The translations under genes were made by a program, and so were the position numbers. Positions 27,420 through 35,337 of a stretch of 64,000 nucleotides of DNA are shown here, piece after piece. The notes beneath the pieces are model-generated. The model ran no database searches. It saw nothing but the letters and a program-made list of their open reading frames with translations, and was not told where the DNA came from. Numbering within the stretch: position 1 is the stretch's first letter; each line of letters begins with the position of its first letter. Source of the stretch: Bradymonas sediminis (lineage in GTDB: Bacteria > Myxococcota_A > Bradymonadia > Bradymonadales > Bradymonadaceae). The DNA is taken from the NCBI RefSeq assembly GCF_003258315.1, contig NZ_CP030032.1:2953804-3017803 (forward strand), given 5' to 3'.

Positions 27420-27704
27420 TTATGCAAGTTCACCATCCTCATAATGGTAGTGTTCAAGATGTGCTGAGGTAAAACGCTGAATAAACTCCGGAGAGTTTTG
27501 CTGTTCCTCGGAAGGAGCAAACAATTCTTCCGTCACAGCCCATTCAAAAACTGTCATATCTAATGGATATTCTGTAAGAACTCCTGTTAATCCAAATCGC
27601 TCAATTTCAGTTTCTGCGAGCTTACGTGTACTAAACACACCGCACGGGAAACGCGCACAAGCACCGTTAAACACCCAAAGGCCGCTTAAGTTATCTCTTC
27701 CCAT
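27420..27704 (-). CDS. Putative immunity protein of cassette 4 (DUF7710-like)
   Basis: 94 residues from ATG 27704 with GAGGAG 6 bases upstream. It reads GLWVFNGACARFPCGVFSTR, then ETEIERFGLTGVLTEYPLDM, VFEWAV and an ending IQRFTSAHLEHYHYEDGE. This is the pattern of a small protein family (DUF7710, as I recall it) with conserved W-V-F, G-V-F, L-T-x-YP and HYHYE-D, often found beside polymorphic toxins. It lies 131 bases after the original stop of the cassette-4 toxin (27835), so it is most likely the cognate immunity gene. Because that toxin is now split by an IS, this gene may be an unpaired immunity gene today. Confidence 0.65.
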   Translation of the reverse strand: MGRDNLSGLWVFNGACARFPCGVFSTRKLAETEIERFGLTGVLTEYPLDMTVFEWAVTEELFAPSEEQQNSPEFIQRFTSAHLEHYHYEDGELA

Positions 27705-28056
27705 ATTATACTCCTCTTACCATCAGTTACTGGAGGGAACTCATGACAGAAATAAGACCACCAATTGACCAGTAAATCAAACAAATCGGGCACTTCAAAA
27801 GTGTTCTAAAGCTATATTTCCATAATTGATCTGTTCATTGAACGACACCGCCATATTTTTCTTGATATTGATTCCATCTTCCAATTTTTTTCCCTGCCTT
27901 ACGAATCGCAGCCTTATTCTCTTCGATCAATTTATGCTGCGCGCTAGATAACTCTGGCTCTCCCTTGAGAGGCTTGCCATTCGGGTGTGGATCTCGTATT
28001 TATCAAGGCCTGAACGCGTAGTCGCCGCCGGTTGAATTGAAAAAGGAGCGCCGTCT

Positions 28057-28128
28057 ATGGCAAAACTGTTTTCGACCAAGAACTCAGTTACTGCCAAGGA
28101 GGCGCCCCATGGTCCAACAATCGCATAA
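28057..28128 (+). CDS. Short leader ORF in the ISKra4-type element
   Basis: 23 codons (MAKLFSTKNSVTAKEAPHGP...) with AAGGAG 8 bases before its ATG. It overlaps the transposase start (28109) in another frame, and the transposase ribosome site lies inside it, so it may couple or throttle transposase translation. Reality unproven. Confidence 0.35.
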   Translation: MAKLFSTKNSVTAKEAPHGPTIA

Positions 28129-29473
28129 ACGAGACGAGATTCGCAAGCAACTTCAGCCGTTTTTCGAAGACCTGATCGAGACGGTCATCCAGGCTCGAAG
28201 CAGCGAGGAACCAAGGATTACCGAGCTAAAGATTGCCCGCGCGGGCGACCGGCTCGGAGCTGAGGCAATCGGCCGATGGTTACTCGGCTATGACCTCGAC
28301 GCATCACTTATTAATGTCGATGGGGCGTGTCATTATCGGATGAGCAAACCCGTCGAAAAAACCTACCACACACAGCGCGGCGAGGTTCGGCTGGCGCGCC
28401 ATGTCTATCGTCCCAGCGGCGAGCACAACGGCGCGATTGTCTGCCCACTGGAGGCGAGGGTCGGGATGGTGCACGGGGAGTGGACACCCGGCTGCGCCGA
28501 GGCGATGGCCTATATCGCCCAGGAACTTCCCGAGCGCGCGGCCTCAAAAGTCGCCCAAAAATTGGGAGCAATGGCGTACTCCTTTAATAGCTTTAAGCGC
28601 GTCGCGCGCACCCTTGGGGCGCGCTGGGAAGCGGACCGGGATCAGCACGAAGAGGCCACGATTCAAGCTTTTAAAATACCCGATGCGGCCGCCCGACTCG
28701 CGGTGTCCATCGACCGAGTGAGCCTGCTGATCGATGAAGAGCAGAAGCTGAACTGGCGCATGGCGTATTGCGGCACGCTGACTCTTTACGACGGCACAGG
28801 CGAGCCACTTAAAACGCTTCGATACGGGCGTATGCCGGGCGAAGGTGCCCATATTTTACGCGAGCAGATGAAGTGGGATGTGGCGGCGATTGGCGGGCGC
28901 CGAGAGGATTTAGAGGTCGTCACCTTAAGCGATGGGGCGGCCGAATTATGCAACATCCTCGATGCCGATTATCCCGAAGCGGCGCGCTATATCGACTATT
29001 ATCACGTTGTCGAAAAGCTCTCGGCCGCCCTCACTGCGTTTTGCAATAAGCGCTCCACGTCGAAAAAGGCGAAGGAACTATTGGCCAAATGGAAAACCGA
29101 ATTGCTCAACACACCGAATGCCATTGAGAATATAGAGCGAACGATCAAACGCTGGCGAGCTGTGAACCTCGAGGTCGGCGGGCAAAAACCGGTCCACCAG
29201 GCGTTGACCTACATTGCGAATCACAAGGCCCAAATGAACTATGCCGAGGCGCGCGCCAAAGGCCATCCCATCGGCAGCGGACACGTCGAGGCCTGCTGTA
29301 AACAACTGGTGCAGACGAGAATGAAGCGAAACGGGCAGCGCTGGAAGCCCCGTGGAGGACAGTCCATTTTGACGCTGCGAAGCTTGGCGACGGACGCCAG
29401 ATGGGAGGACGCGATGCAGGTGATGATGCCGAGCTTTATGCGGTGCGTTGAGCCAGCAGCTCAGGCGGCGTGA
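28109..29473 (+). CDS. ISKra4-family transposase
   Basis: 454 residues from ATG 28109, chosen because AAGGAGG lies 6 bases upstream; a longer frame from 28037 lacks one. Family features are the N-terminal helical part, VVTLSDGAAELCNILDADYP (an acidic catalytic region) with YIDYYHVVEKLS, and the C-terminal GHPIGSGHVEACCKQLVQTR followed by MKRNGQRW and GGQSILTLRSL, which is the ISKra4 signature (G-S-G-x-V-E-x-C-K, then R-M-K). The gene is full length and the element has intact ends and a perfect target duplication, so it may still be active. Confidence 0.88.
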   Translation: MVQQSHKRDEIRKQLQPFFEDLIETVIQARSSEEPRITELKIARAGDRLGAEAIGRWLLGYDLDASLINVDGACHYRMSKPVEKTYHTQRGEVRLARHVYRPSGEHNGAIVCPLEARVGMVHGEWTPGCAEAMAYIAQELPERAASKVAQKLGAMAYSFNSFKRVARTLGARWEADRDQHEEATIQAFKIPDAAARLAVSIDRVSLLIDEEQKLNWRMAYCGTLTLYDGTGEPLKTLRYGRMPGEGAHILREQMKWDVAAIGGRREDLEVVTLSDGAAELCNILDADYPEAARYIDYYHVVEKLSAALTAFCNKRSTSKKAKELLAKWKTELLNTPNAIENIERTIKRWRAVNLEVGGQKPVHQALTYIANHKAQMNYAEARAKGHPIGSGHVEACCKQLVQTRMKRNGQRWKPRGGQSILTLRSLATDARWEDAMQVMMPSFMRCVEPAAQAA

Positions 29474-30070
29474 TCAATATGAGATTCACACCCTGCCATT
29501 CTGTCCAATCCTGACTTCCTTACCTCCTCCCTTCACATGCATATGCGCGGGTCCGTGATCACCACTCTTAGTATAGTGAATTATTTCGATGTCGCCACTT
29601 TTCGCAACGCTTTTAGGCGGAAGTGTTGGTGGAGTTGGTAACTGGCTAACCGTCTTCGACCGCCGCTTAACCGACCTCGAAACAGTTGTATTTACTCCCT
29701 TCGCAACCTTTCCAACCTGCCCACCAGGTACAACCGCCATGCCAACAGTCATTACGAGTGGAGTATAATTGCCACCTTTCGCATCCACTCCGGCGTTCCA
29801 AATGTCGGCGAAACCCTGAGCCACAAACCCAGCCCCCACATTAACTGTTTGGGCTGTGCCAAGCACCATGCCTGCGGCCGCGTCGCCGTAGTTCCCTTGG
29901 TCAAGGCTCTGCTGGGTTGTGGCGGTAATTGCCTGATATGCCTCCCAAGCCGCCGAAAAGCAGTCAACCTTAGCGCCATTTCGCCGACACGTTCCATCTG
30001 GATCGGTATAAACAATCGGATTATTACCGGCGTAGGAATATAAATTTAGCTCTATCCCTTCCCCCGAACC

Positions 30071-30244
30071 GAGTTCCGGCGCCGCCAACAACAACGGATC
30101 CGGCGATAACCACCGCCTCAACTCCGGGTCATAAACCCTGGCCCCCATAAAATACCACCCGGTCGCCGGGTCCGGCTCAAAGCCGACAAATTGGTGGGTC
30201 GGCGCGTCGAGCTCGCTGACCCGAAGCGTCTCGTCCCAGGCACC
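30071..30244 (-). repeat. Rhs core repeat, copy 4 of 4 (truncated)
   Basis: Same DNA as the other three copies from the LLLAAP codons to the codon before GETLRVSEL, then cut by IS4 copy 1 at 30245. Confidence 0.8.
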
Positions 30245-31720
30245 CACTCGTGTTCGGTTAAGCCGAAACCTCCTCAAAAGCGACCGTATCGGGCTTATGA
30301 GCCAGGGGAATCGCTGATAGGATGTCGTGTGAACCGGGTCTATTGCGATTGGGATCCGCAGCTTCGGCCGTCATCAGCTTGAACAAATCAATCCGGCGCG
30401 CCCCCCGTTTCTGGGCGATATGGAGCAATATTACGGTGGCGAAATCGCGAAAAACCGCGTCCATGCGCTGGGCGGGATAGGTGCGGCCAGGGTTAATTTG
30501 GCGCAACACCTGTAGAAACGCGTTGGAGAGCAAAAGTGCGAGGATGGACGCGTAAATAAGCGCCTTGACGACTTCGGGTTTTGAGCTGGGAATCTGATTG
30601 AGACGCATCGTCGTTTTGAGCCGCGTAAACAATAGTTCGACCTGCCAGCGCAACCGGTAGGTCTGGGCGATCTCGTCGGCGCCGAGGGTTTCGGGGCCGA
30701 TATTGGTAAAATAGAGGTGGTATTGACCGGTTTCGGCATGTTTTTGGCCGACCAAGCGCATACGCATTTTCGCGGTTCGACTGCGACCGCGATACTTTCG
30801 AAGCTTCACGGGGACTTCGACTTCAACATCAATAATGCGGCGCTCAAGCCGCGCCAAGACGTCTTGGAGCTTCTGGCCGACTAAATTGATAGAGTTCCCC
30901 GCCACCCGCTGGTGGGAGGCGACGATGCGCGGGTTTGCGTTGGACTTGGCGCGGCTTAAGAAAAACCCGCCCTTTTTGGCGATGCGCCTGAATAAATGAA
31001 AATCGTAATAGCCCAGGTCGACCATCAGCAGGCAATTTTTGACCCACGAACCGACGGTCTTCCACGGGCCGATATCAGCCCGGGTCTGGCCGGTCATTTT
31101 AACCGAATTGGCGGTGCCTGACACGACGTTTGTGACCATATGCAACTTGGCTGCAGCCTGGCCAGGCTGGGTCGACGCCCATCTGTGGGCGAGCATCTGA
31201 TGAAGCCCGATGACGGTCGAATCCAGCGCCAGAAGCTCGCTGAAGCCGTCGAGGCGCTTGGCCGCGTTTTTGGTGATCGACTTCTTCTGCACCGCCAGCC
31301 TCCAGTCGACCAACCGTTTGATGAGGTCGGCCAGCAAACCGGTCAGCCGGTCGTGGAATGACGAACGGGCAATCGTGATGGACGCGACCTGCTGAAAGCG
31401 CCGCCTCAGCGAGGCGATGCTCCGTTTAGAGCCCGCCGGAAACCCCAACACAAGCGTCCAGACGAGCATGACTGGGTCGACCTTGCGCTCTCGCACGACG
31501 ACGCCGAGCGCCCGCGCATACTTTTCGATGACAAAGTCTGGAAGAAAGGTTGTCAAAAACTCGAGAGTTTGTTTAGAATCGATGTGCGCCATCATAGCTC
31601 CTTTTTTGTTCGTGTAACGATCGACTAATCGCACCATGAACATGGGAGATATGATGGCGTTTTTCAATGTCTGACGGAGTTTAAAGCGGGGGGGGGTGGG
31701 GGCTTAACCGATCACGAGTG
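30245..31720 (-). mobile_element. IS4-family insertion sequence, copy 1
   Basis: 1476 bp with 18-bp ends CACTCGTGTTCGGTTAAG and CACTCGTGATCGGTTAAG (17 of 18 match). Nearly identical to copy 2 at 33464-34936. Flanks do not match each other (Rhs DNA on the left, a transposase fragment on the right), so there is no target duplication and an adjacent rearrangement must have occurred. Confidence 0.9.
30258..31667 (-). CDS. IS4-family DDE transposase, copy 1
   Basis: 469 residues. DDE motifs: LLALDSTVIGLHQ (first Asp), CLLMVDLGYYDFHLF (second Asp) and YRLRWQVELLFTRLK, which contains the Y-x2-R-x3-E-x6-K signature of IS4 elements with the catalytic Glu. The N-terminal domain (FLTTFLPDFVIEKYARALGV) is of the DUF4372 type. 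It differs from the second copy by a single residue (Ser for Thr in SKRSIAS). The stop lies inside the terminal repeat. GGAG precedes the ATG-proximal MAHIDSKQ start at 31592, which could be the real start of a slightly shorter protein. Confidence 0.9.
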   Translation of the reverse strand: MKNAIISPMFMVRLVDRYTNKKGAMMAHIDSKQTLEFLTTFLPDFVIEKYARALGVVVRERKVDPVMLVWTLVLGFPAGSKRSIASLRRRFQQVASITIARSSFHDRLTGLLADLIKRLVDWRLAVQKKSITKNAAKRLDGFSELLALDSTVIGLHQMLAHRWASTQPGQAAAKLHMVTNVVSGTANSVKMTGQTRADIGPWKTVGSWVKNCLLMVDLGYYDFHLFRRIAKKGGFFLSRAKSNANPRIVASHQRVAGNSINLVGQKLQDVLARLERRIIDVEVEVPVKLRKYRGRSRTAKMRMRLVGQKHAETGQYHLYFTNIGPETLGADEIAQTYRLRWQVELLFTRLKTTMRLNQIPSSKPEVVKALIYASILALLLSNAFLQVLRQINPGRTYPAQRMDAVFRDFATVILLHIAQKRGARRIDLFKLMTAEAADPNRNRPGSHDILSAIPLAHKPDTVAFEEVSA

Positions 31721-31901
31721 CCTCGTAGGCTAACTCGACGAAACGCCCGATAATTTGCTTGAGCGGCGACTCGGGCGTCAGGCTCTCGGCCAAGGGTTTG
31801 CCAGCGGCCTCTTTCGCAAACCCGCGCAATAACTCGTCGATCGGCTCGCCGAGGTAATTTTGAGTGCGTGGTGATTTTGTTGTCTTCTTTTTCTTGGTCA
31901 C
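31721..31901 (-). pseudogene. N-terminal fragment of a transposase (IS256-like)
   Basis: Starts at a GTG (31901) with TTGGAG upstream and reads QNYLGEPIDELLRGFAKEAA then TPESPLKQIIGRFVELAYE before IS4 copy 1 cuts it. The lysine-rich start and N-Y-L-G-x-P-I-x-x-L-L-x-x-F-A pattern resemble the N-terminus of some IS256-like transposases. The rest of the gene is missing from the window. Confidence 0.45.
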
Positions 31902-31987
31902 GGCTGTGCTCCAATTTAAGGGTTGCTCCGAAAAGACGGAGTGAATACCCCAAATACACAGAATTTATTACACTCCCAATCGCAATC

Positions 31988-32339
31988 CAAATATCGAGGA
32001 TGAAGCGCTATTATTGTCCCATTTTGAGGCCACGGCCGAGCCCGTGAGAAGCTTGGACAGGTATTGTGCCACCACGATACCACAAAACTTTCGTTTCCGA
32101 TCCACGACGATAAACTCCGTGAGAACTTGTCGCGCCGCTCGAAAAACCGGCAGGGATTCTTATGGCACGCGAGTCTTGTAACTTCGGCTGATGGGCTGCG
32201 CGCCTGGCTCGGCCTGGTCGCGGCGAAGGCCTTTGTGCACGAAAGTGAGCTACCGGATCCGGCAAGCAAAACATTCTGGGAAGAGCGCCAAGGGCTGCAT
32301 ACGGACGAGGCGCGGCTGGCAACGGTTGATGGCGTATAA
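31988..32339 (+). pseudogene. Tn5/IS4-type transposase fragment
   Basis: The plus strand reads NPNIEDEALLLSHFEATAEPV and, after a one-base frame change near 32043, REKLGQVLCHHDTTKLSFPI, then KNRQGFLWHASLVTSADGLR and more up to a TAA at 32339. D-T-T-x-L-x-F after a hydrophobic strand is the first catalytic Asp region of Tn5-like transposases. Both ends of the gene are missing. Confidence 0.6.
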
Positions 32340-32590
32340 GCGCGCGTTCGCCCTAGGTTTGCAGGCGAAGACGGGCTTGTGATCAATCATGAGACCCAAT
32401 CCTATAAGGCTATACCCCATAACGTTATGATGCTGATCGCGTCAAAATTTACATCTAAATGAAAAATCACTCGTGAGGCTATCGCGCATAGCCTCACGAG
32501 TGAACTGTTGGTGGGTTGTCTTGATTATAGCAGTTTGCCAAAACGCTAGGAAAACAACGCCTAATCCCGCGAGCCTGCCGAAGCTCGTTT
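32340..32590. other. Intergenic region with a terminator
   Basis: No supported gene. Contains the hairpin at 32467-32503. Confidence 0.5.
32461..32503 (-). terminator. Terminator of the lipoprotein gene at 32591
   Basis: A perfect 16-bp inverted repeat (32467-32482 with 32488-32503, 5-base loop), followed on the minus strand by TTTTTC. Confidence 0.8.
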
Positions 32591-33100
32591 TTACTGAGAA
32601 GCGTCTTCGGTGAGTCTTGAAAATAGTGCTACCAAGCCACTCAGATGCCCTTTTGCGGTTCCTTCCACACTGGTAGGCACAAGACAAATAATACCATCAC
32701 TGCGTGATCCGCCCTCGCGGTCTCCGATGTCTATTGCATAAGAATCGGCATGGCCGTCACATCGCTCATAGGATGGTTCCGCAGCATCAGCCAACGCGAC
32801 TGCAGCGGCTGGTGTGGTGTGCGCTTCCAACTCTGTAAGATCGGCCTGCGATAATACGCCCGTCTTCGGTTGCTTAGGTCCATGGAGTATTTCGTAATTC
32901 CCATTAGGAAGTACACTGAGCATGACCCGCTCCTCGGCATTGTCCGCGGTCGGCGCAAAGTGTGACATATTCAACACGTAAATGGGTCCCGTGTCCGAAC
33001 CGCCACTTCCGCACGAAGTGCTGCCAAGCATGCACAGCAGCAAGAACAGAGGAACGATAGACACGCGACGACGAGCGGGTCGGTTGTTTAAGTGCGGCAT
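32591..33100 (-). CDS. Small lipoprotein of unknown function
   Basis: 169 residues from ATG 33100 with GGAGAG 7 bases upstream. A basic start and hydrophobic stretch (VSIVPLFLLLCMLGSTSC) end in a lipobox, Cys about 30 being lipidated. The mature part has no repeats or membrane segment; two further Cys (YERCDGHAD and DGIICLVP) could form a disulfide. I do not recognise the family; similar short lipoproteins are frequent in deltaproteobacterial genomes. A 126-bp MITE lies 34 bases upstream of the start and may have changed its promoter. A good terminator follows. Confidence 0.7.
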   Translation of the reverse strand: MPHLNNRPARRRVSIVPLFLLLCMLGSTSCGSGGSDTGPIYVLNMSHFAPTADNAEERVMLSVLPNGNYEILHGPKQPKTGVLSQADLTELEAHTTPAAAVALADAAEPSYERCDGHADSYAIDIGDREGGSRSDGIICLVPTSVEGTAKGHLSGLVALFSRLTEDASQ

Positions 33101-33134
33101 ATGTATGCTCTCCGAATTAAGTTGGTGAGTGAAT

Positions 33135-33260
33135 ATGAGCGTCAGTGGGTCTGCCTAGAACAAGGCTTCCATAAACTTTTAAAGTTGCTGCTTTGTCCAA
33201 AGTCCAGAAAGTCTTTCAAACGGCCCTTGAACCGTAAAAACTACCCCACTGACCGCTTAC
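33135..33260. mobile_element. IS66-related MITE
   Basis: 126 bp without a gene. Left end ATGAGCGTCAGTGGGTCTGC; right end reads (complement) GTAAGCGGTCAGTGGGGTAG. Both resemble the IS66 ends at 37579 and 39159 (GTAAGCGTTCAGTGGGTC). Flanked by direct repeats GAGTGAAT at 33127-33134 and 33261-33268, the 8-bp size expected for IS66 transposition. Confidence 0.75.
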
Positions 33261-33463
33261 GAGTGAATAGGTTATTAGCAGGTGGAATATGTATAGCCTG
33301 CAGAATTCATCCGCATGCACGGATCAGTACTAAATCTATTTGCCAAATAGTAGTTACCTTCTGTCACCGCTGATGAACGAATTGAACTGTTAATCCAGTT
33401 GCTCCGAGCGGTGGTCGCAAACCAATTCAAATACAGCACGGTATAAGCATTGGCCCCCTTACC

Positions 33464-34936
33464 CACTCGTGTTCGGTTAAGCCGAAACCTCCTCAAAAGC
33501 GACCGTATCGGGCTTATGAGCCAGGGGAATCGCTGATAGGATGTCGTGTGAACCGGGTCTATTGCGATTGGGATCCGCAGCTTCGGCCGTCATCAGCTTG
33601 AACAAATCAATCCGGCGCGCTCCCCGTTTCTGGGCGATATGGAGCAATATTACGGTGGCGAAGTCGCGAAAAACCGCGTCCATGCGCTGGGCGGGATAGG
33701 TGCGGCCAGGGTTAATTTGGCGCAACACCTGTAAAAACGCGTTGGAGAGCAAAAGTGCGAGGATGGACGCGTAAATAAGCGCCTTGACGACTTCGGGTTT
33801 TGAGCTGGGAATCTGATTGAGACGCATCGTCGTTTTGAGCCGCGTAAACAATAGTTCGACCTGCCAGCGCAACCGGTAGGTCTGGGCGATCTCGTCGGCG
33901 CCGAGGGTTTCGGGGCCGATATTGGTAAAATAGAGGTGGTATTGACCGGTTTCGGCATGTTTTTGGCCGACCAAGCGCATACGCATTTTCGCGGTTCGAC
34001 TGCGACCGCGATACTTTCGAAGCTTCACGGGGACTTCGACTTCAACATCAATAATGCGGCGCTCAAGCCGCGCCAAGACGTCTTGGAGCTTCTGGCCGAC
34101 TAAATTGATAGAGTTCCCCGCCACCCGCTGGTGGGAGGCGACGATGCGCGGGTTTGCGTTGGACTTGGCGCGGCTTAAGAAAAACCCGCCCTTTTTGGCG
34201 ATGCGCCTGAATAAATGAAAATCGTAATAGCCCAGGTCGACCATCAGCAGGCAATTTTTGACCCACGAACCGACGGTCTTCCACGGGCCGATATCAGCCC
34301 GGGTCTGGCCGGTCATTTTAACCGAATTGGCGGTGCCTGACACGACGTTTGTGACCATATGCAACTTGGCTGCAGCCTGGCCAGGCTGAGTCGACGCCCA
34401 TCTGTGGGCGAGCATCTGATGAAGCCCGATGACGGTCGAATCCAGCGCCAGAAGCTCGCTGAAGCCGTCGAGGCGCTTGGCCGCGTTTTTGGTGATCGAC
34501 TTCTTCTGCACCGCCAGCCTCCAGTCGACCAACCGTTTGATGAGGTCGGCCAGCAAACCGGTCAGCCGGTCGTGGAATGACGAACGGGCAATCGTGATGG
34601 ACGCGACCTGCTGAAAGCGGCGCCTCAGCGAGGCGATGGTCCGTTTAGAGCCCGCCGGAAACCCCAACACAAGCGTCCAGACGAGCATGACTGGGTCGAC
34701 CTTGCGCTCTCGCACGACGACGCCGAGCGCCCGCGCATACTTTTCGATGACAAAGTCTGGAAGAAAGGTTGTCAAAAACTCGAGAGTTTGTTTAGAATCG
34801 ATGTGCGCCATCATAGCTCCTTTTTTGTTCGTGTAACGATCGACTAATCGCACCATGAACATGGGAGATATGATGGCGTTTTTCAATGTCTGACGGAGTT
34901 TAAAGCGAGGGGTGGGGGCTTAACCGATCACGAGTG
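33464..34936 (-). mobile_element. IS4-family insertion sequence, copy 2
   Basis: 1473 bp, same ends as copy 1, flanked by a perfect 10-bp target duplication CCCCCTTACC (33454-33463 and 34937-34946). It differs from copy 1 by a few bases, including a shorter G run near its right end. Confidence 0.92.
33477..34886 (-). CDS. IS4-family DDE transposase, copy 2
   Basis: 469 residues, identical to copy 1 at 30258-31667 except Thr for Ser in SKRTIAS. It has the same DDE/YREK motifs (LALDST; MVDLGYYD; YRLRWQVELLFTRLK). The element keeps both ends and its target duplication, so it is a recent, intact insertion and could be the source of the other copy or derive from it. It lies inside the split protease gene. 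Confidence 0.9.
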   Translation of the reverse strand: MKNAIISPMFMVRLVDRYTNKKGAMMAHIDSKQTLEFLTTFLPDFVIEKYARALGVVVRERKVDPVMLVWTLVLGFPAGSKRTIASLRRRFQQVASITIARSSFHDRLTGLLADLIKRLVDWRLAVQKKSITKNAAKRLDGFSELLALDSTVIGLHQMLAHRWASTQPGQAAAKLHMVTNVVSGTANSVKMTGQTRADIGPWKTVGSWVKNCLLMVDLGYYDFHLFRRIAKKGGFFLSRAKSNANPRIVASHQRVAGNSINLVGQKLQDVLARLERRIIDVEVEVPVKLRKYRGRSRTAKMRMRLVGQKHAETGQYHLYFTNIGPETLGADEIAQTYRLRWQVELLFTRLKTTMRLNQIPSSKPEVVKALIYASILALLLSNAFLQVLRQINPGRTYPAQRMDAVFRDFATVILLHIAQKRGARRIDLFKLMTAEAADPNRNRPGSHDILSAIPLAHKPDTVAFEEVSA

Positions 34937-35049
34937 CCCCCTTACCAGAACTACTACCGACGCCAACACATCCGTTCGACCAATGAGGTTGCTTCAGTTT
35001 TCCGGACACATCGAAGAGTATAATCACAGAAACTCAACGAGGTGTTCAA

Positions 35050-35337
35050 ATGAAGCGGTATCCAAAGGAATTTAAGCAAGAGGCGGTTCGCCTGTCGTAT
35101 CTCGACGACCGTACTTGCGTGCAAGTTGCAGACGAACTCGGGATCGATGTCCGAAGCCTTTATCAATGGCGTAGCCAGGCTAAAAAGAACGGCGAGGATG
35201 CCTTTCCTGGCAAGGGAAAGCAGACGCCGGAGCAGGCCGAGATTAGCGAACTTAAGAAGAAGGTGCGGCGCCTCGAGCAAGAGCGAGCCATCTTAAAAAA
35301 AGCTATGAGTATCTTCGCCGACAGGGAACAGGCGTGA
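35050..35337 (+). CDS. IS3-family OrfA (helix-turn-helix)
   Basis: 95 residues: MKRYPKEFKQEAVRLSYLDD, a typical Tnp_1/HTH_8 domain that binds the IS ends, then a leucine-zipper-like helix (ELKKKVRRLEQERAILKKAM). A run of seven A at 35295-35301 (A AAA AAA in the OrfA frame) is a classic -1 slippery site. The -1 frame is open from there into OrfB, so a fused OrfAB transposase can be made. Its stop overlaps the OrfB start by 4 bases. Confidence 0.9.
   Translation: MKRYPKEFKQEAVRLSYLDDRTCVQVADELGIDVRSLYQWRSQAKKNGEDAFPGKGKQTPEQAEISELKKKVRRLEQERAILKKAMSIFADREQA

Larger units (their letters stand above)
27983..29493 (+). mobile_element. ISKra4-family insertion sequence, complete
   Basis: 1511 bp. 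Ends are GGGTGTGGATCTCGTATTTA and the complement of TGAGATTCACACCC, matching at 19 of 22 positions. It is flanked by direct repeats TGCCATTC at 27975-27982 and 29494-29501. One transposase gene, plus a short upstream frame. It sits inside the toxin tip of Rhs cassette 4. Confidence 0.9.
27835..30244 (-). pseudogene. Orphan Rhs cassette 4: Rhs core end plus toxin, split by ISKra4-type IS
   Basis: Two parts: 29494-30244 and 27835-27982, separated by the IS at 27983-29493. The right part has the Rhs core (DETLRVSELDAPTHQFVGF; RRWLSPDPLLLAAPE), NLYSYAGNNPIVYTDPDG and a tip ending IEIIHYTKSGDHGPAHMHV then GGGKEVRIGQNG. The left part continues KPLKGEPELSSAQHKLIEEN, AAIRKAGKKIGRW and stops at 27835. 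Removing the IS and one copy of its 8-base target duplication restores one frame through RIGQNGKPLKGEPEL. The tip resembles a common Rhs/PAAR toxin end with H-x-HV, GGG and RIGxNGKPL. Its 5' side is cut by IS4 copy 1 at 30245, so the cassette is broken at both ends. Confidence 0.8.
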
